Of a DNA stretch of 64,000 nt, positions 1 through 9,353 are shown one piece after another. Each line of letters opens with the position of its first letter. The stretch's first letter is position 1. This DNA comes from Sphingobacterium sp. ML3W (GTDB lineage Bacteria; Bacteroidota; Bacteroidia; Sphingobacteriales; Sphingobacteriaceae): positions 992,001 to 1,056,000 of the forward strand of contig NZ_CP009278.1 of NCBI RefSeq assembly GCF_000747525.1, written 5' to 3'. The position numbers were made by a program, and so were the translations under genes. The notes under the pieces were generated by a model. The model searched no databases and was not told where the DNA came from. It was given only the letters and a program-made list of their open reading frames with translations.

Positions 1-636
1 GATGGTATGTTGCTGAATATCGACGGTCATGATGTATGGGTGAAGTTGGTTGGAGGCTTTAATGCTTATAACTTATTAGCGGTCTATGGGGCAGCTATTT
101 TGCTTGAACAAGAAACTGTTCGGGTATTAACCGCGATGAGCGTATTGACAGGTGCTGAAGGGCGGTTTGAAACCATGAAAGCGCCAAATGGTGTCTTTGG
201 AATTGTGGATTATGCACATACTCCTGATGCGGTTGAAAATGTATTGCAGACTATTGAGAAATTGCGCAATCAGAATCAACAGATCATTACCGTATTAGGT
301 TGTGGTGGTGATCGTGATAAAACAAAGCGACCGGAAATGTCACAAGCGGCTTTGCGCTATAGCAATCGATTGATTATTACATCAGATAATCCGAGAACGG
401 AGGATCCGCTCGTAATCATTAAAGAAATGGAAGCAGGTGTTGCTCCCGAACAAAAAAGTAAAGTTCTTTCCATTGCAGACCGTAAAGAAGCAATTCGTGT
501 TGCTTATCAATTGGCAAAGCCAGGGGATATCATTGTGGTCGCAGGAAAAGGACACGAGAAATATCAAGAGATAAATGGTGTACGTCAGCATTTTGATGAT
601 AAAGAGATTTTAGAATTAACATTTAACGAAGTATAA
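1..636 (+). CDS. murE: UDP-N-acetylmuramoyl-tripeptide synthetase MurE, 3' part
   Basis: C-terminal 211 residues of the Mur ligase that adds the third stem-peptide residue to UDP-MurNAc-L-Ala-D-Glu in the cytoplasm. The reading frame is open to the left edge, so the true start lies outside the window and the in-frame ATG at 7 is internal. Visible are the middle-domain motif [12 protein letters not shown], then [14 protein letters not shown], and the DNPR motif (in DNPRTEDP), which in this family marks meso-diaminopimelate specificity. GKGHEKYQ near the C terminus is also typical. The stop lies 4 bp before mraY, consistent with one transcript. The N-terminal and ATP-binding domains are not in view. 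Confidence 0.95.
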   Translation, partial: DGMLLNIDGHDVWVKLVGGFNAYNLLAVYGAAILLEQETVRVLTAMSVLTGAEGRFETMKAPNGVFGIVDYAHTPDAVENVLQTIEKLRNQNQQIITVLGCGGDRDKTKRPEMSQAALRYSNRLIITSDNPRTEDPLVIIKEMEAGVAPEQKSKVLSIADRKEAIRVAYQLAKPGDIIVVAGKGHEKYQEINGVRQHFDDKEILELTFNEV

Positions 637-640
637 TAAT

Positions 641-1885
641 ATGTTGTACCATTTATTCACATGGTTAAACGAATACATGCACATTCCAGGAGCTGGTTTG
701 TTTCAGTATATTTCTTTCAGAACATCGATGGCAGTGATTTCTTCATTGATCATTACTACTGTTTTTGGAGGGAAACTGATTCAGGTGCTTCAGAATAAGC
801 AAGTGGGAGAGACTATTCGTGATTTAGGATTAGAGGGGGAGAAAAAGAAGCAGGGTACACCAACAATGGGTGGCTTAATCATTATTGCTGGAATTTTGAT
901 TCCAACTTTGTTGTTTGCTAAGTTGACCAATATTTACGTCATCATTATGATTGTTTCCACATTATGGATGGGAGCTGTCGGTTTTTTGGATGATTATATT
1001 AAGGTATTTCGTCATAATAAGGATGGCTTGGCTGGACGTTTTAAAGTAATTGGTCAGACAGGTTTAGGTATTTTCATTGCTTGTACGATGTATTTTCACC
1101 CAGAGATTGTCGTGCGTCAAAATGTAGCATCACCCACATCGACTAAGCCAGTTGAGGTTGTAATCAATCAAAGTACGGGCGAGAAGACGTATGCAGAGAA
1201 TGTAAAATCATCAAAAACAAACATTCCATTTTATAAGAATAATGAATTTGATTATGCTAAAGTGTTCAAGATGTTTGGCTTGCATAATGATGTTTTAACA
1301 TTTATTGTCTTCTTGGTTGTGGTTGTTTTTATCGTAACAGCCGTTTCCAATGGCGCTAATATAACAGATGGTATTGATGGTCTGGCAACGGGAACTTCTG
1401 CAATCATTGGTGTTACCTTGGCGATATTGGCCTATGTATCTGGTAACGTTATCTTTTCTGATTATTTGAATATCATGTATATTCCTAATTCTGGAGAGCT
1501 TGTGATTTTTGCAGGTGCTTTTGTTGGCGCCTGTGTTGGATTTTTATGGTACAATACTTACCCTGCTCAAGTATTTATGGGTGACACTGGTAGTTTGGCT
1601 ATCGGCGGGATTATCGCTGCTTTTGCAATATTGATTCGTAAAGAGTTGTTGATTCCGATTTTATGTGGTGTTTTCTTATTGGAGCTGGTTTCTGTAATTC
1701 TGCAGGTTTCTTATTTCAAATACACAAAGAAAAAGTATGGGGAAGGACGTCGTATATTTTTGATGTCTCCTTTGCATCATCACTTTCAGAAGAAAGGTTA
1801 CCATGAGGCTAAGATTGTGACCCGTTTTGTTATCGTAGGAATTATTTTGGCCATTTTGACCATCGTAACTTTAAAAATTAGATAA
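641..1885 (+). CDS. mraY: Phospho-N-acetylmuramoyl-pentapeptide transferase MraY
   Basis: Integral membrane enzyme that transfers phospho-MurNAc-pentapeptide to undecaprenyl phosphate, making lipid I. About ten hydrophobic segments are visible. Signature motifs are GTPTMGG, the catalytic-loop [34 protein letters not shown], and the histidine cluster [15 protein letters not shown] near the C terminus. At 414 aa it is longer than the usual ~360. The extra length is a polar stretch at about residues 150-205, between two membrane segments, which I believe is common in Bacteroidota. It sits 4 bp after murE and 5 bp before murD, as in the standard dcw order; murF is absent between murE and mraY. 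Confidence 0.97.
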   Translation: MLYHLFTWLNEYMHIPGAGLFQYISFRTSMAVISSLIITTVFGGKLIQVLQNKQVGETIRDLGLEGEKKKQGTPTMGGLIIIAGILIPTLLFAKLTNIYVIIMIVSTLWMGAVGFLDDYIKVFRHNKDGLAGRFKVIGQTGLGIFIACTMYFHPEIVVRQNVASPTSTKPVEVVINQSTGEKTYAENVKSSKTNIPFYKNNEFDYAKVFKMFGLHNDVLTFIVFLVVVVFIVTAVSNGANITDGIDGLATGTSAIIGVTLAILAYVSGNVIFSDYLNIMYIPNSGELVIFAGAFVGACVGFLWYNTYPAQVFMGDTGSLAIGGIIAAFAILIRKELLIPILCGVFLLELVSVILQVSYFKYTKKKYGEGRRIFLMSPLHHHFQKKGYHEAKIVTRFVIVGIILAILTIVTLKIR

Positions 1886-1890
1886 TCGAC

Positions 1891-3264
1891 ATGGCAAACA
1901 TTTCATCAACATATTATCCACAGTCGGGAAAACTAATTGTTCTTGGTGCAGGTGAAAGTGGTGTCGGTACTGCGATCTTAGCTAAGCAAAAAGGATTTGA
2001 TGTTTTTGTTTCTGATAAAGGAATGATTACTGAACAGTATAAAGCACAATTAGAGGGTGAGCAAATCTCTTATGAAGAGGGTGAGCATAGTGAAGATCAT
2101 ATTTTACAAGCTGATCTTGTTGTTAAAAGTCCTGGAATTCCGGAGCATGCTCCTCTTGTTGTTGCCTTGAAGGCAAAACAAATTCCCGTGATTGCAGAAA
2201 TAGAATTTGCAGCACAATATACCGATGCAAAGTTGATTTGCATCACAGGATCAAATGGGAAATCCACAACAACGATGTTGACGTACGAGATGCTGAAACA
2301 CGCCGGAAAACATGTCGGTTTAGCTGGGAATATCGGTAAAAGTTTTGCATTGCAGGTGGCGCGCGAGCAATTTGATGTTTATGTACTGGAGATTTCAAGT
2401 TTTATGTTGGATGATATGTATCAATTTAGAGCTGACATCGCAGTGATTTTGAATATTACAGCTGATCATTTGGATCGCTATGATTATAAAGTGGAGAATT
2501 ATGTGGATTCTAAATTTAGAATGATTCAAAATCAGACGAAAAATGATTATTTCATTTATTGTCTGGATGATCCACAAACAACAGAAGGGTTGAAAAGGCA
2601 TCATACTGCTGCGACACATTTACCCTTTACACAGGAGCAAAAAGTAGCATTTGGAGCGTATTTGTCTTCAATTAAAGATATTATAATTAACATACCTAAT
2701 AGCGATACATTTACTATGAGAACGGAAGAGTTGTCTTTGACAGGGAAACACAATGTGTACAACAATATGGCTTCTGGCCTTATTGCCAAGGTTCAAGAAT
2801 TGAGGAATCAAGCTATGAAGGAAAGTATGAGTTCATATGTCAATATTGCACACCGTTTGGAGCAAGTTGCATGTATTGGAGGTGTTCAATATATCAATGA
2901 TTCAAAAGCAACAAATGTCAATTCTGTGTGGTATGCGCTGGAAAGTGTGTCTACGCCTATCGTTTTGATGTTGGGAGGAGTAGATAAAGGCAATGATTAT
3001 GAGATGTTACGTGATCTAGTGAAAAATAAAGTACGCGCAATTGTCTGTATTGGGAAAGATAATGCAGCTATTCATGCTGCTTTTGAAGAGGATACGGATC
3101 TGATCGTAAACAGTTCTTCTATGCATGATGCAGTTCAGTTGGCATCGCATTTAGCACAAAAAGGAGATACGGTATTGTTGTCCCCAGCTTGTGCAAGTTT
3201 CGATTGGTTTAAAAATTATGAAGATCGTGGTGATAAATTTAAAGCTGCGGTTATGGAATTGTAG
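1891..3264 (+). CDS. murD: UDP-N-acetylmuramoylalanine--D-glutamate ligase MurD
   Basis: Cytoplasmic Mur ligase adding D-glutamate to UDP-MurNAc-L-alanine. The N-terminal Rossmann-like domain begins VLGAGESGVGTAILA. The ATP-binding P-loop is GSNGKSTTT (about residue 118). The ligase motifs NITADHLDRYD and AHRLEQVACIGGVQYINDSKATN follow, and the C-terminal domain includes MLGGVDKGNDYE and SPACASFDWFKNYEDRGDKF. Length 457 aa is normal. It lies between mraY (5 bp) and ftsW (38 bp) in the division cluster and is probably cotranscribed. Confidence 0.97.
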   Translation: MANISSTYYPQSGKLIVLGAGESGVGTAILAKQKGFDVFVSDKGMITEQYKAQLEGEQISYEEGEHSEDHILQADLVVKSPGIPEHAPLVVALKAKQIPVIAEIEFAAQYTDAKLICITGSNGKSTTTMLTYEMLKHAGKHVGLAGNIGKSFALQVAREQFDVYVLEISSFMLDDMYQFRADIAVILNITADHLDRYDYKVENYVDSKFRMIQNQTKNDYFIYCLDDPQTTEGLKRHHTAATHLPFTQEQKVAFGAYLSSIKDIIINIPNSDTFTMRTEELSLTGKHNVYNNMASGLIAKVQELRNQAMKESMSSYVNIAHRLEQVACIGGVQYINDSKATNVNSVWYALESVSTPIVLMLGGVDKGNDYEMLRDLVKNKVRAIVCIGKDNAAIHAAFEEDTDLIVNSSSMHDAVQLASHLAQKGDTVLLSPACASFDWFKNYEDRGDKFKAAVMEL

Positions 3265-3302
3265 TAGAATAGGTTTTTAAAATAAATCTAAAGGGATTAA
3301 TT

Positions 3303-4511
3303 ATGGTAGAGCAGCTACTTTCTAAATTAAAAGGCGATCGTTGGATCTGGATTATTGTGATCCTGCTCTCGGGGTGGTCTTTGTTGGCGGTTTACAGTTC
3401 TGTAGGAACATTGGCCTATAAAGAAGGAAAGGGAACGGAGTTGTATTTGTTCAAGCACTTCTCATTAATTGTTGTAGGGTTTGTTTTGATGTATTTATCG
3501 CATAAACTGGATTACCGGTACTATGCGGGTATATCCAAATTATTAATGGTGATAACAGTTCCACTGTTATTATATACGTTGATTTTTGGTAGTAAGGTAA
3601 ATGATGCAAGTCGTTGGGTAACCATACCTGTTATCAATCAAACATTTCAAACTTCCGATTTGGCAAAGTTGGCGTTGATTACTTTTTTGGCTCGTATGCT
3701 TTCAAGAAAGCAAGAGGAAATCAAAGATGTAAAAAAATCATTTATTCCAATAATGGGCGCTGTTTGTGGTGTTTTTGTGTTAATTGCTTGGGCGAATATG
3801 TCTACAGCAATTATGTTGTTTGGGGTATGTGTATTGTTGCTTTTGATCGGTCGTATTAGTTTTAAACAGATTGCTATTGTATCGGCTGGTGTGTTTTTGT
3901 TAGGGATCATCGTTGTTTCCGTAGGACCAAGACGTGCCACCTATTATAGCCGTGTTAAAACATTTATGGGGGTAGAAAAAGATAGACAGGAAGGTATGCC
4001 TGTTTCTTTTCAAGATGATAAAAACTACCAGGCAAACAATGCGAAGATTGCAATAGCGACTGGAGGTGTATTCGGTAAGGGGCCGGGCAATAGTATTCAA
4101 AGGAATGTGCTGCCACACCCTTATTCAGATTTTATATTTGCCATCATTATCGAGGAGTATGGGACGATAGGTGGAGTTGTATTGATTTTTCTATACCTCG
4201 CATTGATGTATAGGTGTATTCGCATCGTAACATTAAGCCCTAAAGCGTTTGGTGCTTTTTTGGCTGCGGGTTTAGGATTTAGCTTGACCATTCAGGCATT
4301 TGCAAATATGGCTGTAGCAGTAGGTTTAGGACCCGTTACAGGGGTACCGCTTCCATTGGTCAGTATGGGGGGGACATCTATTTTATTTACAAGTATTGCA
4401 TTAGGGATTATCCTGAGTGTAAGTAGAAATATTGAAGAATTAAAGGGTAAGCAGGAATTGGACGAACGACCTAAAGCAAAAAGAGTGGTTGTTGGTACTA
4501 TTCCAGCATAA
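3303..4511 (+). CDS. ftsW: Peptidoglycan glycosyltransferase FtsW (SEDS family)
   Basis: Polytopic SEDS-family protein that polymerises lipid II at the division septum with its partner class B PBP. Roughly ten membrane segments run through 402 aa. Family motifs include WVTIP, the conserved region GPGNSIQRNVLPHPYSDFIFAIIIEEYG, and the C-terminal GPVTGVPLPLVSMGGTS. These are shared with RodA; placement between murD and murG supports FtsW. The ATG at 3303 follows a 38-bp gap with no strong Shine-Dalgarno sequence. The C-terminal cytoplasmic tail is short and basic. Confidence 0.95.
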   Translation: MVEQLLSKLKGDRWIWIIVILLSGWSLLAVYSSVGTLAYKEGKGTELYLFKHFSLIVVGFVLMYLSHKLDYRYYAGISKLLMVITVPLLLYTLIFGSKVNDASRWVTIPVINQTFQTSDLAKLALITFLARMLSRKQEEIKDVKKSFIPIMGAVCGVFVLIAWANMSTAIMLFGVCVLLLLIGRISFKQIAIVSAGVFLLGIIVVSVGPRRATYYSRVKTFMGVEKDRQEGMPVSFQDDKNYQANNAKIAIATGGVFGKGPGNSIQRNVLPHPYSDFIFAIIIEEYGTIGGVVLIFLYLALMYRCIRIVTLSPKAFGAFLAAGLGFSLTIQAFANMAVAVGLGPVTGVPLPLVSMGGTSILFTSIALGIILSVSRNIEELKGKQELDERPKAKRVVVGTIPA

Positions 4512-4524
4512 ATATAGAAAACGA

Positions 4525-5634
4525 ATGGCTATACGTGTGATCATAAGTGGAGGTGGTACTGGCGGACATATTTTTCCAGCAGTAGCAATTGCTAATGCAC
4601 TGAAAGCATTGGATCCGCAAAACGAAATTCTTTTCGTTGGCGCCAATGGTCGTATGGAAATGGAAAAAGTTCCTGCTACTGGTTATAAAATTGTTGGTTT
4701 AGATATTCAAGGGATAAATAGACAAGTGTTGTGGAAAAACATCTTTCTACCATTCAAACTTTTTAAAAGTATGAACAAGGCACGTAAGATAGTCAGGGAG
4801 TTTAAACCCGATGTTGCAGTTGGTGTTGGTGGTTTTGCTTCGGGACCATTATTGATGGTTGCAAATCGATTGCATATACCAACTCTTGTACAGGAGCAGA
4901 ATTCGTATGCGGGTGTTACCAATAAAAGGTTGGGAAATAAGGCAGCTAAGATTTGTGTCGCTTATGAGGGCATGGAACAATTTTTCCCTGCAGATAAAGT
5001 TTTGTTAACGGGTAACCCGATTCGTCGCGCTTCTGTTGAGATTGATGGTAAGCGTGATGAGGCATTTGCTTTTTTTGGTCTAGATCCTGATAAAAAGACC
5101 ATTTTAGTAACAGGAGGAAGTTTGGGAGCGCGTACTTTAAATGAAAGTGTTATCGCTTCCTTAGAGAAACTCAAGCATGCAGATGTACAATTGATCTGGC
5201 AATGTGGTAGTTATTATTACGATAAATTAAGTCAAGAACTACAGGGTAAATTGCCAGCGGGAATTCATATGTTAGCTTTTTTGCAACGAATGGACTTTGC
5301 GTATGCCGCAGCAGATGTAATCATCGGTAGGGCTGGTGCTGGTACAATCTCCGAATTATGTGTTGTTGGTAAACCGGTGATTTTGGTTCCTTCACCTAAT
5401 GTAGCTGAAGATCATCAAACAAAAAATGCAATGGCTTTGGTGCAAAAGCAGGCTGCTGTATTGGTGAAAGATGATCAGGCCGTAGCAACTTTGTTCGAGT
5501 CAGCTCTAGCTCTGCTGAATAACGCTGTCGAATCAAATTCTTTGGCTTATAATATAAAGAGATTAGCACTTCTTGATGCAGATGTTGTCATCGCTAGAGA
5601 AGTTTTAAAATTGGCAAATAAAGGAGGTAGATGA
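4525..5634 (+). CDS. murG: UDP-GlcNAc:undecaprenyl-PP-MurNAc-pentapeptide transferase MurG
   Basis: Peripheral membrane GT-B glycosyltransferase converting lipid I to lipid II. The N-terminal glycine loop GGGTGGHIFPA, the second glycine-rich VGVGGFASGP, the domain-linker GGSLGARTLN and the UDP-binding GRAGAGTISEL are all present. An in-frame TTG at 4489 would add 12 residues that overlap the end of ftsW. The ATG at 4525 is preferred because the conserved glycine loop normally starts a few residues from the N terminus. Length is then 369 aa. The 3' end carries the Shine-Dalgarno sequence of murC. Confidence 0.96.
   Translation: MAIRVIISGGGTGGHIFPAVAIANALKALDPQNEILFVGANGRMEMEKVPATGYKIVGLDIQGINRQVLWKNIFLPFKLFKSMNKARKIVREFKPDVAVGVGGFASGPLLMVANRLHIPTLVQEQNSYAGVTNKRLGNKAAKICVAYEGMEQFFPADKVLLTGNPIRRASVEIDGKRDEAFAFFGLDPDKKTILVTGGSLGARTLNESVIASLEKLKHADVQLIWQCGSYYYDKLSQELQGKLPAGIHMLAFLQRMDFAYAAADVIIGRAGAGTISELCVVGKPVILVPSPNVAEDHQTKNAMALVQKQAAVLVKDDQAVATLFESALALLNNAVESNSLAYNIKRLALLDADVVIAREVLKLANKGGR
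5623..5627 (+). promoter_or_regulatory. Shine-Dalgarno site of murC inside murG
   Basis: GGAGG within AAGGAGGT lies in the last codons of murG. Two consecutive ATG codons follow, at 5631 and 5634. The gap is 3 nt to the first and 6 nt to the second, so the second is the better-placed start. Strong Shine-Dalgarno sites are otherwise rare in this window, which suggests deliberate translational coupling of murC to murG. Confidence 0.6.
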
Positions 5635-6989
5635 TGAAAATTGATGCAATCAAACAAGTATATCTGATCGGGATAGGTGGAATTGGAATGAGTGGACTTG
5701 CTCGTTATTTTGCTCATTTAGGATGTGTGGTAAATGGGTATGATCGTACAGAAACGGAATTGACTAAAAAATTGGTTTCAGAAGGAATCGTTATTTCATA
5801 CGTGGATGAGGTAGACACGTTGGATCCTATTTTTAGTTGTTCAAATGAGGAAACATTAATCATTTTTACCCCTGCTATACCTAAAGATTCAAAAATTAAA
5901 CATTTTTTGGAGGCGGTGGGGCATACCTTGCATAAAAGATCGGAAGTCTTAGGTATCATTAGTGAAAGTCGTTTTACAATAGGTGTGGCTGGTACGCATG
6001 GTAAAACAACCACTTCGACAATGGTCGCTCATATTTTAAAAGATAGTGGTTTTGATTGTTCGGCCTTTTTGGGAGGAATCAGTTCCAATTACGATACCAA
6101 CGTTTTATACGGGAATAATAATGTCGTTGTTGTAGAAGCAGATGAATATGATCGTTCATTTTTAACATTGCATCCCAATATTGCGATTGTGACTTCTGCT
6201 GATGCCGACCATTTGGATATTTATGGCGATGCAGGTCAATTATTGGCATCATTCCAAATGTATTTGGATCGGGTCGTTGATGGGGGTACACGCATCGTGA
6301 AGAAAGGTTTACCATTTGATGGAGAAATCTCTTATTCAGGGCATGAAGTAGCAGATGTTTATGCTTCTCATGTACATGTTAGAGATGGAGAGTTTTATTT
6401 TGATTATATTTCGGGAACGACGAAGATTGTTGATATCCATTTAGGATTACCAGGAACACACAATGTTGAAAACGCAGTAGCGGCGATAACAGTTGCTCGT
6501 ATTTTGGGTATCGAAGATGATAAAATTAAATCAGCTTTGACGAATTTTAAAGGAGTCAAGAGAAGGTTTGAATACATTGTAAGAAATCAATCTGCTATTT
6601 ATATTGATGACTATGCGCATCATCCTGAGGAGTTACGCGCATTTTTGTCTTCAATGCGGAAGTTGTATCCAAACAAGAAGTTAACAGTTGTTTTTCAACC
6701 GCACTTATTCACAAGAACACGTGATTTTATAGATGGATTTGCAGAAGTGCTTTCGATGGCCGATCGTTTACTTTTAATGGAAATCTATCCTGCACGTGAA
6801 TTGCCGATTGAAGGCGTAAATTCATCTTGGCTGTTAAGTAAAATTACAGCTCCGGAAAAAGCAATTGTTACTGCAGAAGAGGTGTTGGCGATAGCTAAAA
6901 CTGAAAAGCTTGAATTATTGGTAACAGTTGGAGCCGGTGATATTGACAAATTAGTAAAACCGTTGAAGGAAATTATAGAACATGCTTAA
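5634..6989 (+). CDS. murC: UDP-N-acetylmuramate--L-alanine ligase MurC
   Basis: Cytoplasmic enzyme adding the first stem-peptide residue, L-alanine, to UDP-MurNAc. The N-terminal nucleotide-binding motif is LIGIGGIGMSGLA, the ATP P-loop GVAGTHGKTTT, then EADEYDRSF, TSADADHLDIYGD and the C-terminal-domain motif IDDYAHHPEE. Length (~451 aa) is normal. The start overlaps the murG stop in an ATGATG arrangement; ATG 5634 is chosen over 5631 because of its spacing from the Shine-Dalgarno site. The last 8 bp overlap the ftsQ start, so murG-murC-ftsQ look translationally linked. Confidence 0.96.
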   Translation: MKIDAIKQVYLIGIGGIGMSGLARYFAHLGCVVNGYDRTETELTKKLVSEGIVISYVDEVDTLDPIFSCSNEETLIIFTPAIPKDSKIKHFLEAVGHTLHKRSEVLGIISESRFTIGVAGTHGKTTTSTMVAHILKDSGFDCSAFLGGISSNYDTNVLYGNNNVVVVEADEYDRSFLTLHPNIAIVTSADADHLDIYGDAGQLLASFQMYLDRVVDGGTRIVKKGLPFDGEISYSGHEVADVYASHVHVRDGEFYFDYISGTTKIVDIHLGLPGTHNVENAVAAITVARILGIEDDKIKSALTNFKGVKRRFEYIVRNQSAIYIDDYAHHPEELRAFLSSMRKLYPNKKLTVVFQPHLFTRTRDFIDGFAEVLSMADRLLLMEIYPARELPIEGVNSSWLLSKITAPEKAIVTAEEVLAIAKTEKLELLVTVGAGDIDKLVKPLKEIIEHA

Positions 6990-7824
6990 ATTTTTACACA
7001 ACATACAATGGAATCGCGTACTGTATCTATCGCTCTTTTTTCTAGGAGTCATAGCTGTAGTTATCGTGATGTCTTTGGTCAACCGTAAGGATGATCAACA
7101 AGTATGTCGTGAAATCAATATTTTTATTGAAGGAAAGGAAGCTTTTATTGATCAGGGAGATATTTCCGCACTTATTAATAAAAATTACGGTAATATCACT
7201 GGAAAACCATTGGTAGATATTCCTTTACATAAGATTGAACAGATGTTAAAAAAATTGCCTTATGTCTCAGAAGCAACGGTGCATTTGGATATGACAGGTA
7301 TATTGGCTATTAATATCGCACAACGTGAGGTTGTCATGCGTGTCATCAATAAGAATGGCCGCGAATATTACATTGACTTAAATGGGCTGAAAGTACCTAC
7401 TACGTTAAAGTATGTGCCACATGTGATGATTGCAACAGGTAACATCGATGAAGGATATAAAAACCCGTTAGACTCTGTTAGTTCTACTTTGGTAAAAGAT
7501 TTATTCCGAGTGACACAGTTTATCGAAAGGGACGAATTATGGAGTAATCAAGTAGTCCAAGTATTTGTTAATCAGGATAAGGATATCGAATTGGTCCCAC
7601 GGGTTGGTAATCAGCAGCTTATTATTGGAACTGCTGATTCGTTGGCTCAGAAATTTAGTTTATTACAGACATTCTATAAGGAAATCATTCCAAAAGTTGG
7701 AGTGGATGCTTATAATAAAGTGAATGTAAAATATGCAGGTCAGATTATTTGCGAAAAACGCGGTGCCTGGACATTTGACGACTTGTATAATCCAGAGAAG
7801 AAAGTAAAGAATAACACATTATAG
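6982..7824 (+). CDS. ftsQ: Cell division protein FtsQ
   Basis: Bitopic divisome protein linking early cytoplasmic and late periplasmic division proteins. A short cytoplasmic tail is followed by one membrane segment at about residues 14-32 (VLYLSLFFLGVIAVVIVM). A POTRA-like domain comes next, containing DISALINKNYGNITGKP and LPYVSEATVHLDMTG, then a beta domain ending without a long tail. Sequence conservation in FtsQ is weak, so the call leans on topology plus location between murC and ftsA. It overlaps murC by 8 bp and lies 24 bp before ftsA. Confidence 0.9.
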   Translation: MLKFLHNIQWNRVLYLSLFFLGVIAVVIVMSLVNRKDDQQVCREINIFIEGKEAFIDQGDISALINKNYGNITGKPLVDIPLHKIEQMLKKLPYVSEATVHLDMTGILAINIAQREVVMRVINKNGREYYIDLNGLKVPTTLKYVPHVMIATGNIDEGYKNPLDSVSSTLVKDLFRVTQFIERDELWSNQVVQVFVNQDKDIELVPRVGNQQLIIGTADSLAQKFSLLQTFYKEIIPKVGVDAYNKVNVKYAGQIICEKRGAWTFDDLYNPEKKVKNNTL

Positions 7825-7848
7825 TATACAGCATCAATACAGAATATT

Positions 7849-9213
7849 ATGAACCCAAAATCAGCAGAAATTGAAAGAGAGAACCCGATTATTGTCGGAC
7901 TCGATATTGGCACGACCAAGATTTGTGTTACGGTCGGAAGACGTAGCGGTGCAAATAAAATAGAACTTTTAGGCGTTGGTAAGGCAGATTCGGCAGGAGT
8001 AAGTCGAGGTGTAGTTGCCAATATTCAGAAAACAGTTAGCAGCATTCTTGAAGCGGTTGAAATAGCCGAAAATCAATCGAATGTTGATATCAAAGTTGTG
8101 AATGTTGGTATTGCTGGTCAACATATTAAAAGTATCCAACATCGTGGTATTTTTACCAAGACTGATAGCGATGATGAAGTGACAAGAAAAGATATTGAAC
8201 GTCTCATTTCAGATATGTATAAATTAGTGTTGCCTCCGGGAGAAGAAATTATCCATGTGTTGCCTCAGGAGTTTACCATAGACAATGAGCCTGGTATCCG
8301 AGAACCTATTGGTATGGCTGGTCGTCGTATTGAGGCGAATTTCCATATTATTTCGGGTCGTGTTACGGATATCCGTAACATAAAAAGATGTATTGATAAT
8401 TCAAATTTAGAAGTTTCAGAATTGATTCTTGAACCTTTGGCATCATCTGAAGCTGTATTAGATGATGACGAAAAAAATGCTGGTGTTGTTTTAGTTGATA
8501 TTGGTGGAGGTACTACAGATGTGGCTATTTTCCATGAGGGAATAATCCGTCATACTGCTGTTATTCCTTTGGGTGGGAATATCGTAACAGAGGATATTCG
8601 CCAAGGTTGTTCTGTATTAAGAAGTCAAGCGGAGTTGTTAAAAACACGCTTTGGTTCTGCACTTGCTGATGAAAATAAAGAAAATGAAGTTATTTGTGTT
8701 CCCGGGCTAAAGGGTCGTGAACCAAAGGAGATATCGGTTAAAAATCTAGCTTATATCATACAGGCACGCATGGAAGAAATCATCGAGCATGTCTATTATG
8801 AAATCAAATCTTCGGGTTATGAAAATAAATTAATCGGAGGTATCGTTATTACTGGTGGTGGTGCACAGTTGAAACATTTAGTGCAACTCGTTGAATACAT
8901 AACGGGTATCGATTGCCGTATAGGTTTTCCTAATGAATACCTAGCAAAAAATGAAGTTTTACCAAAACCTTTGTACGAGGAATTGAAGAGTCCATTGTAT
9001 GCAACGAGTATAGGCTTGTTGATGAAGGGTATTCAAGCGCACGAGGATGAGGTAGAAAGCCGTCGCACACCTAAGGTTGTAAAGAAAGATGTTGAGTCCG
9101 TCAAAGAGGTCGGTGAGCAGCAACAAAAGGAACACGGTTTATTGACCTGGTTCAAGAAATTAATGAAAGATGGCAACGAAATTGATGATGCCACTTTCTT
9201 AGATAAAAAATAG
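7849..9213 (+). CDS. ftsA: Cell division protein FtsA
   Basis: Actin-fold ATPase that tethers FtsZ filaments to the inner membrane. The phosphate-1 motif VGLDIGTTKICVTVGR is at about residues 17-32. Phosphate-2 is VVLVDIGGGTTDVAIF, and the adenosine motif is GGIVITGGGAQLKHL. The 1C subdomain lies between them (HIISGRVTDIRNIKRC). Near the C terminus HGLLTWFKKLMKD is a plausible amphipathic membrane-targeting helix. Length 454 aa is slightly more than E. coli FtsA. It is followed by a 140-bp gap before ftsZ, the largest gap within the cluster, containing a strong hairpin. Confidence 0.97.
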   Translation: MNPKSAEIERENPIIVGLDIGTTKICVTVGRRSGANKIELLGVGKADSAGVSRGVVANIQKTVSSILEAVEIAENQSNVDIKVVNVGIAGQHIKSIQHRGIFTKTDSDDEVTRKDIERLISDMYKLVLPPGEEIIHVLPQEFTIDNEPGIREPIGMAGRRIEANFHIISGRVTDIRNIKRCIDNSNLEVSELILEPLASSEAVLDDDEKNAGVVLVDIGGGTTDVAIFHEGIIRHTAVIPLGGNIVTEDIRQGCSVLRSQAELLKTRFGSALADENKENEVICVPGLKGREPKEISVKNLAYIIQARMEEIIEHVYYEIKSSGYENKLIGGIVITGGGAQLKHLVQLVEYITGIDCRIGFPNEYLAKNEVLPKPLYEELKSPLYATSIGLLMKGIQAHEDEVESRRTPKVVKKDVESVKEVGEQQQKEHGLLTWFKKLMKDGNEIDDATFLDKK

Positions 9214-9274
9214 TTTTCAACATAAAATGTTTTTTTCCACATTTTAAACAATTGTGGAAAAAAATTGTTGAAAA
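9214..9274. repeat. Two-part inverted repeat with paired DnaA-box-like sites in the ftsA-ftsZ gap
   Basis: Immediately after the ftsA stop, the 9-bp arm TTTTCAACA (9214-9222) pairs perfectly with TGTTGAAAA (9266-9274). The 11-bp arm TTTTTTTCCAC (9230-9240) pairs perfectly with GTGGAAAAAAA (9254-9264). The central loop is 13 nt. The inner arms contain TTTTCCACA at 9233-9241 on + and the same on minus at 9253-9261. Both fit the relaxed DnaA-box pattern TTWTNCACA, in inverted orientation. It could be a transcript hairpin that attenuates read-through into ftsZ, a protein-binding operator, or both; the sequence cannot tell which. Confidence 0.6.
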
Positions 9275-9353
9275 TATGTTATTATTACATTACGAATATT
9301 GAGTTTAAGTGAGGTTTGTACTGAGTTCATTATGAGTTAAATAGGGATAAGTT

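Noticed and set aside
3647..3940. 97-codon minus-strand ORF inside ftsW
   Set aside because: Antisense shadow of a strongly supported gene; no family motif. The same applies to minus-strand frames inside murC, ftsA, serS and others.
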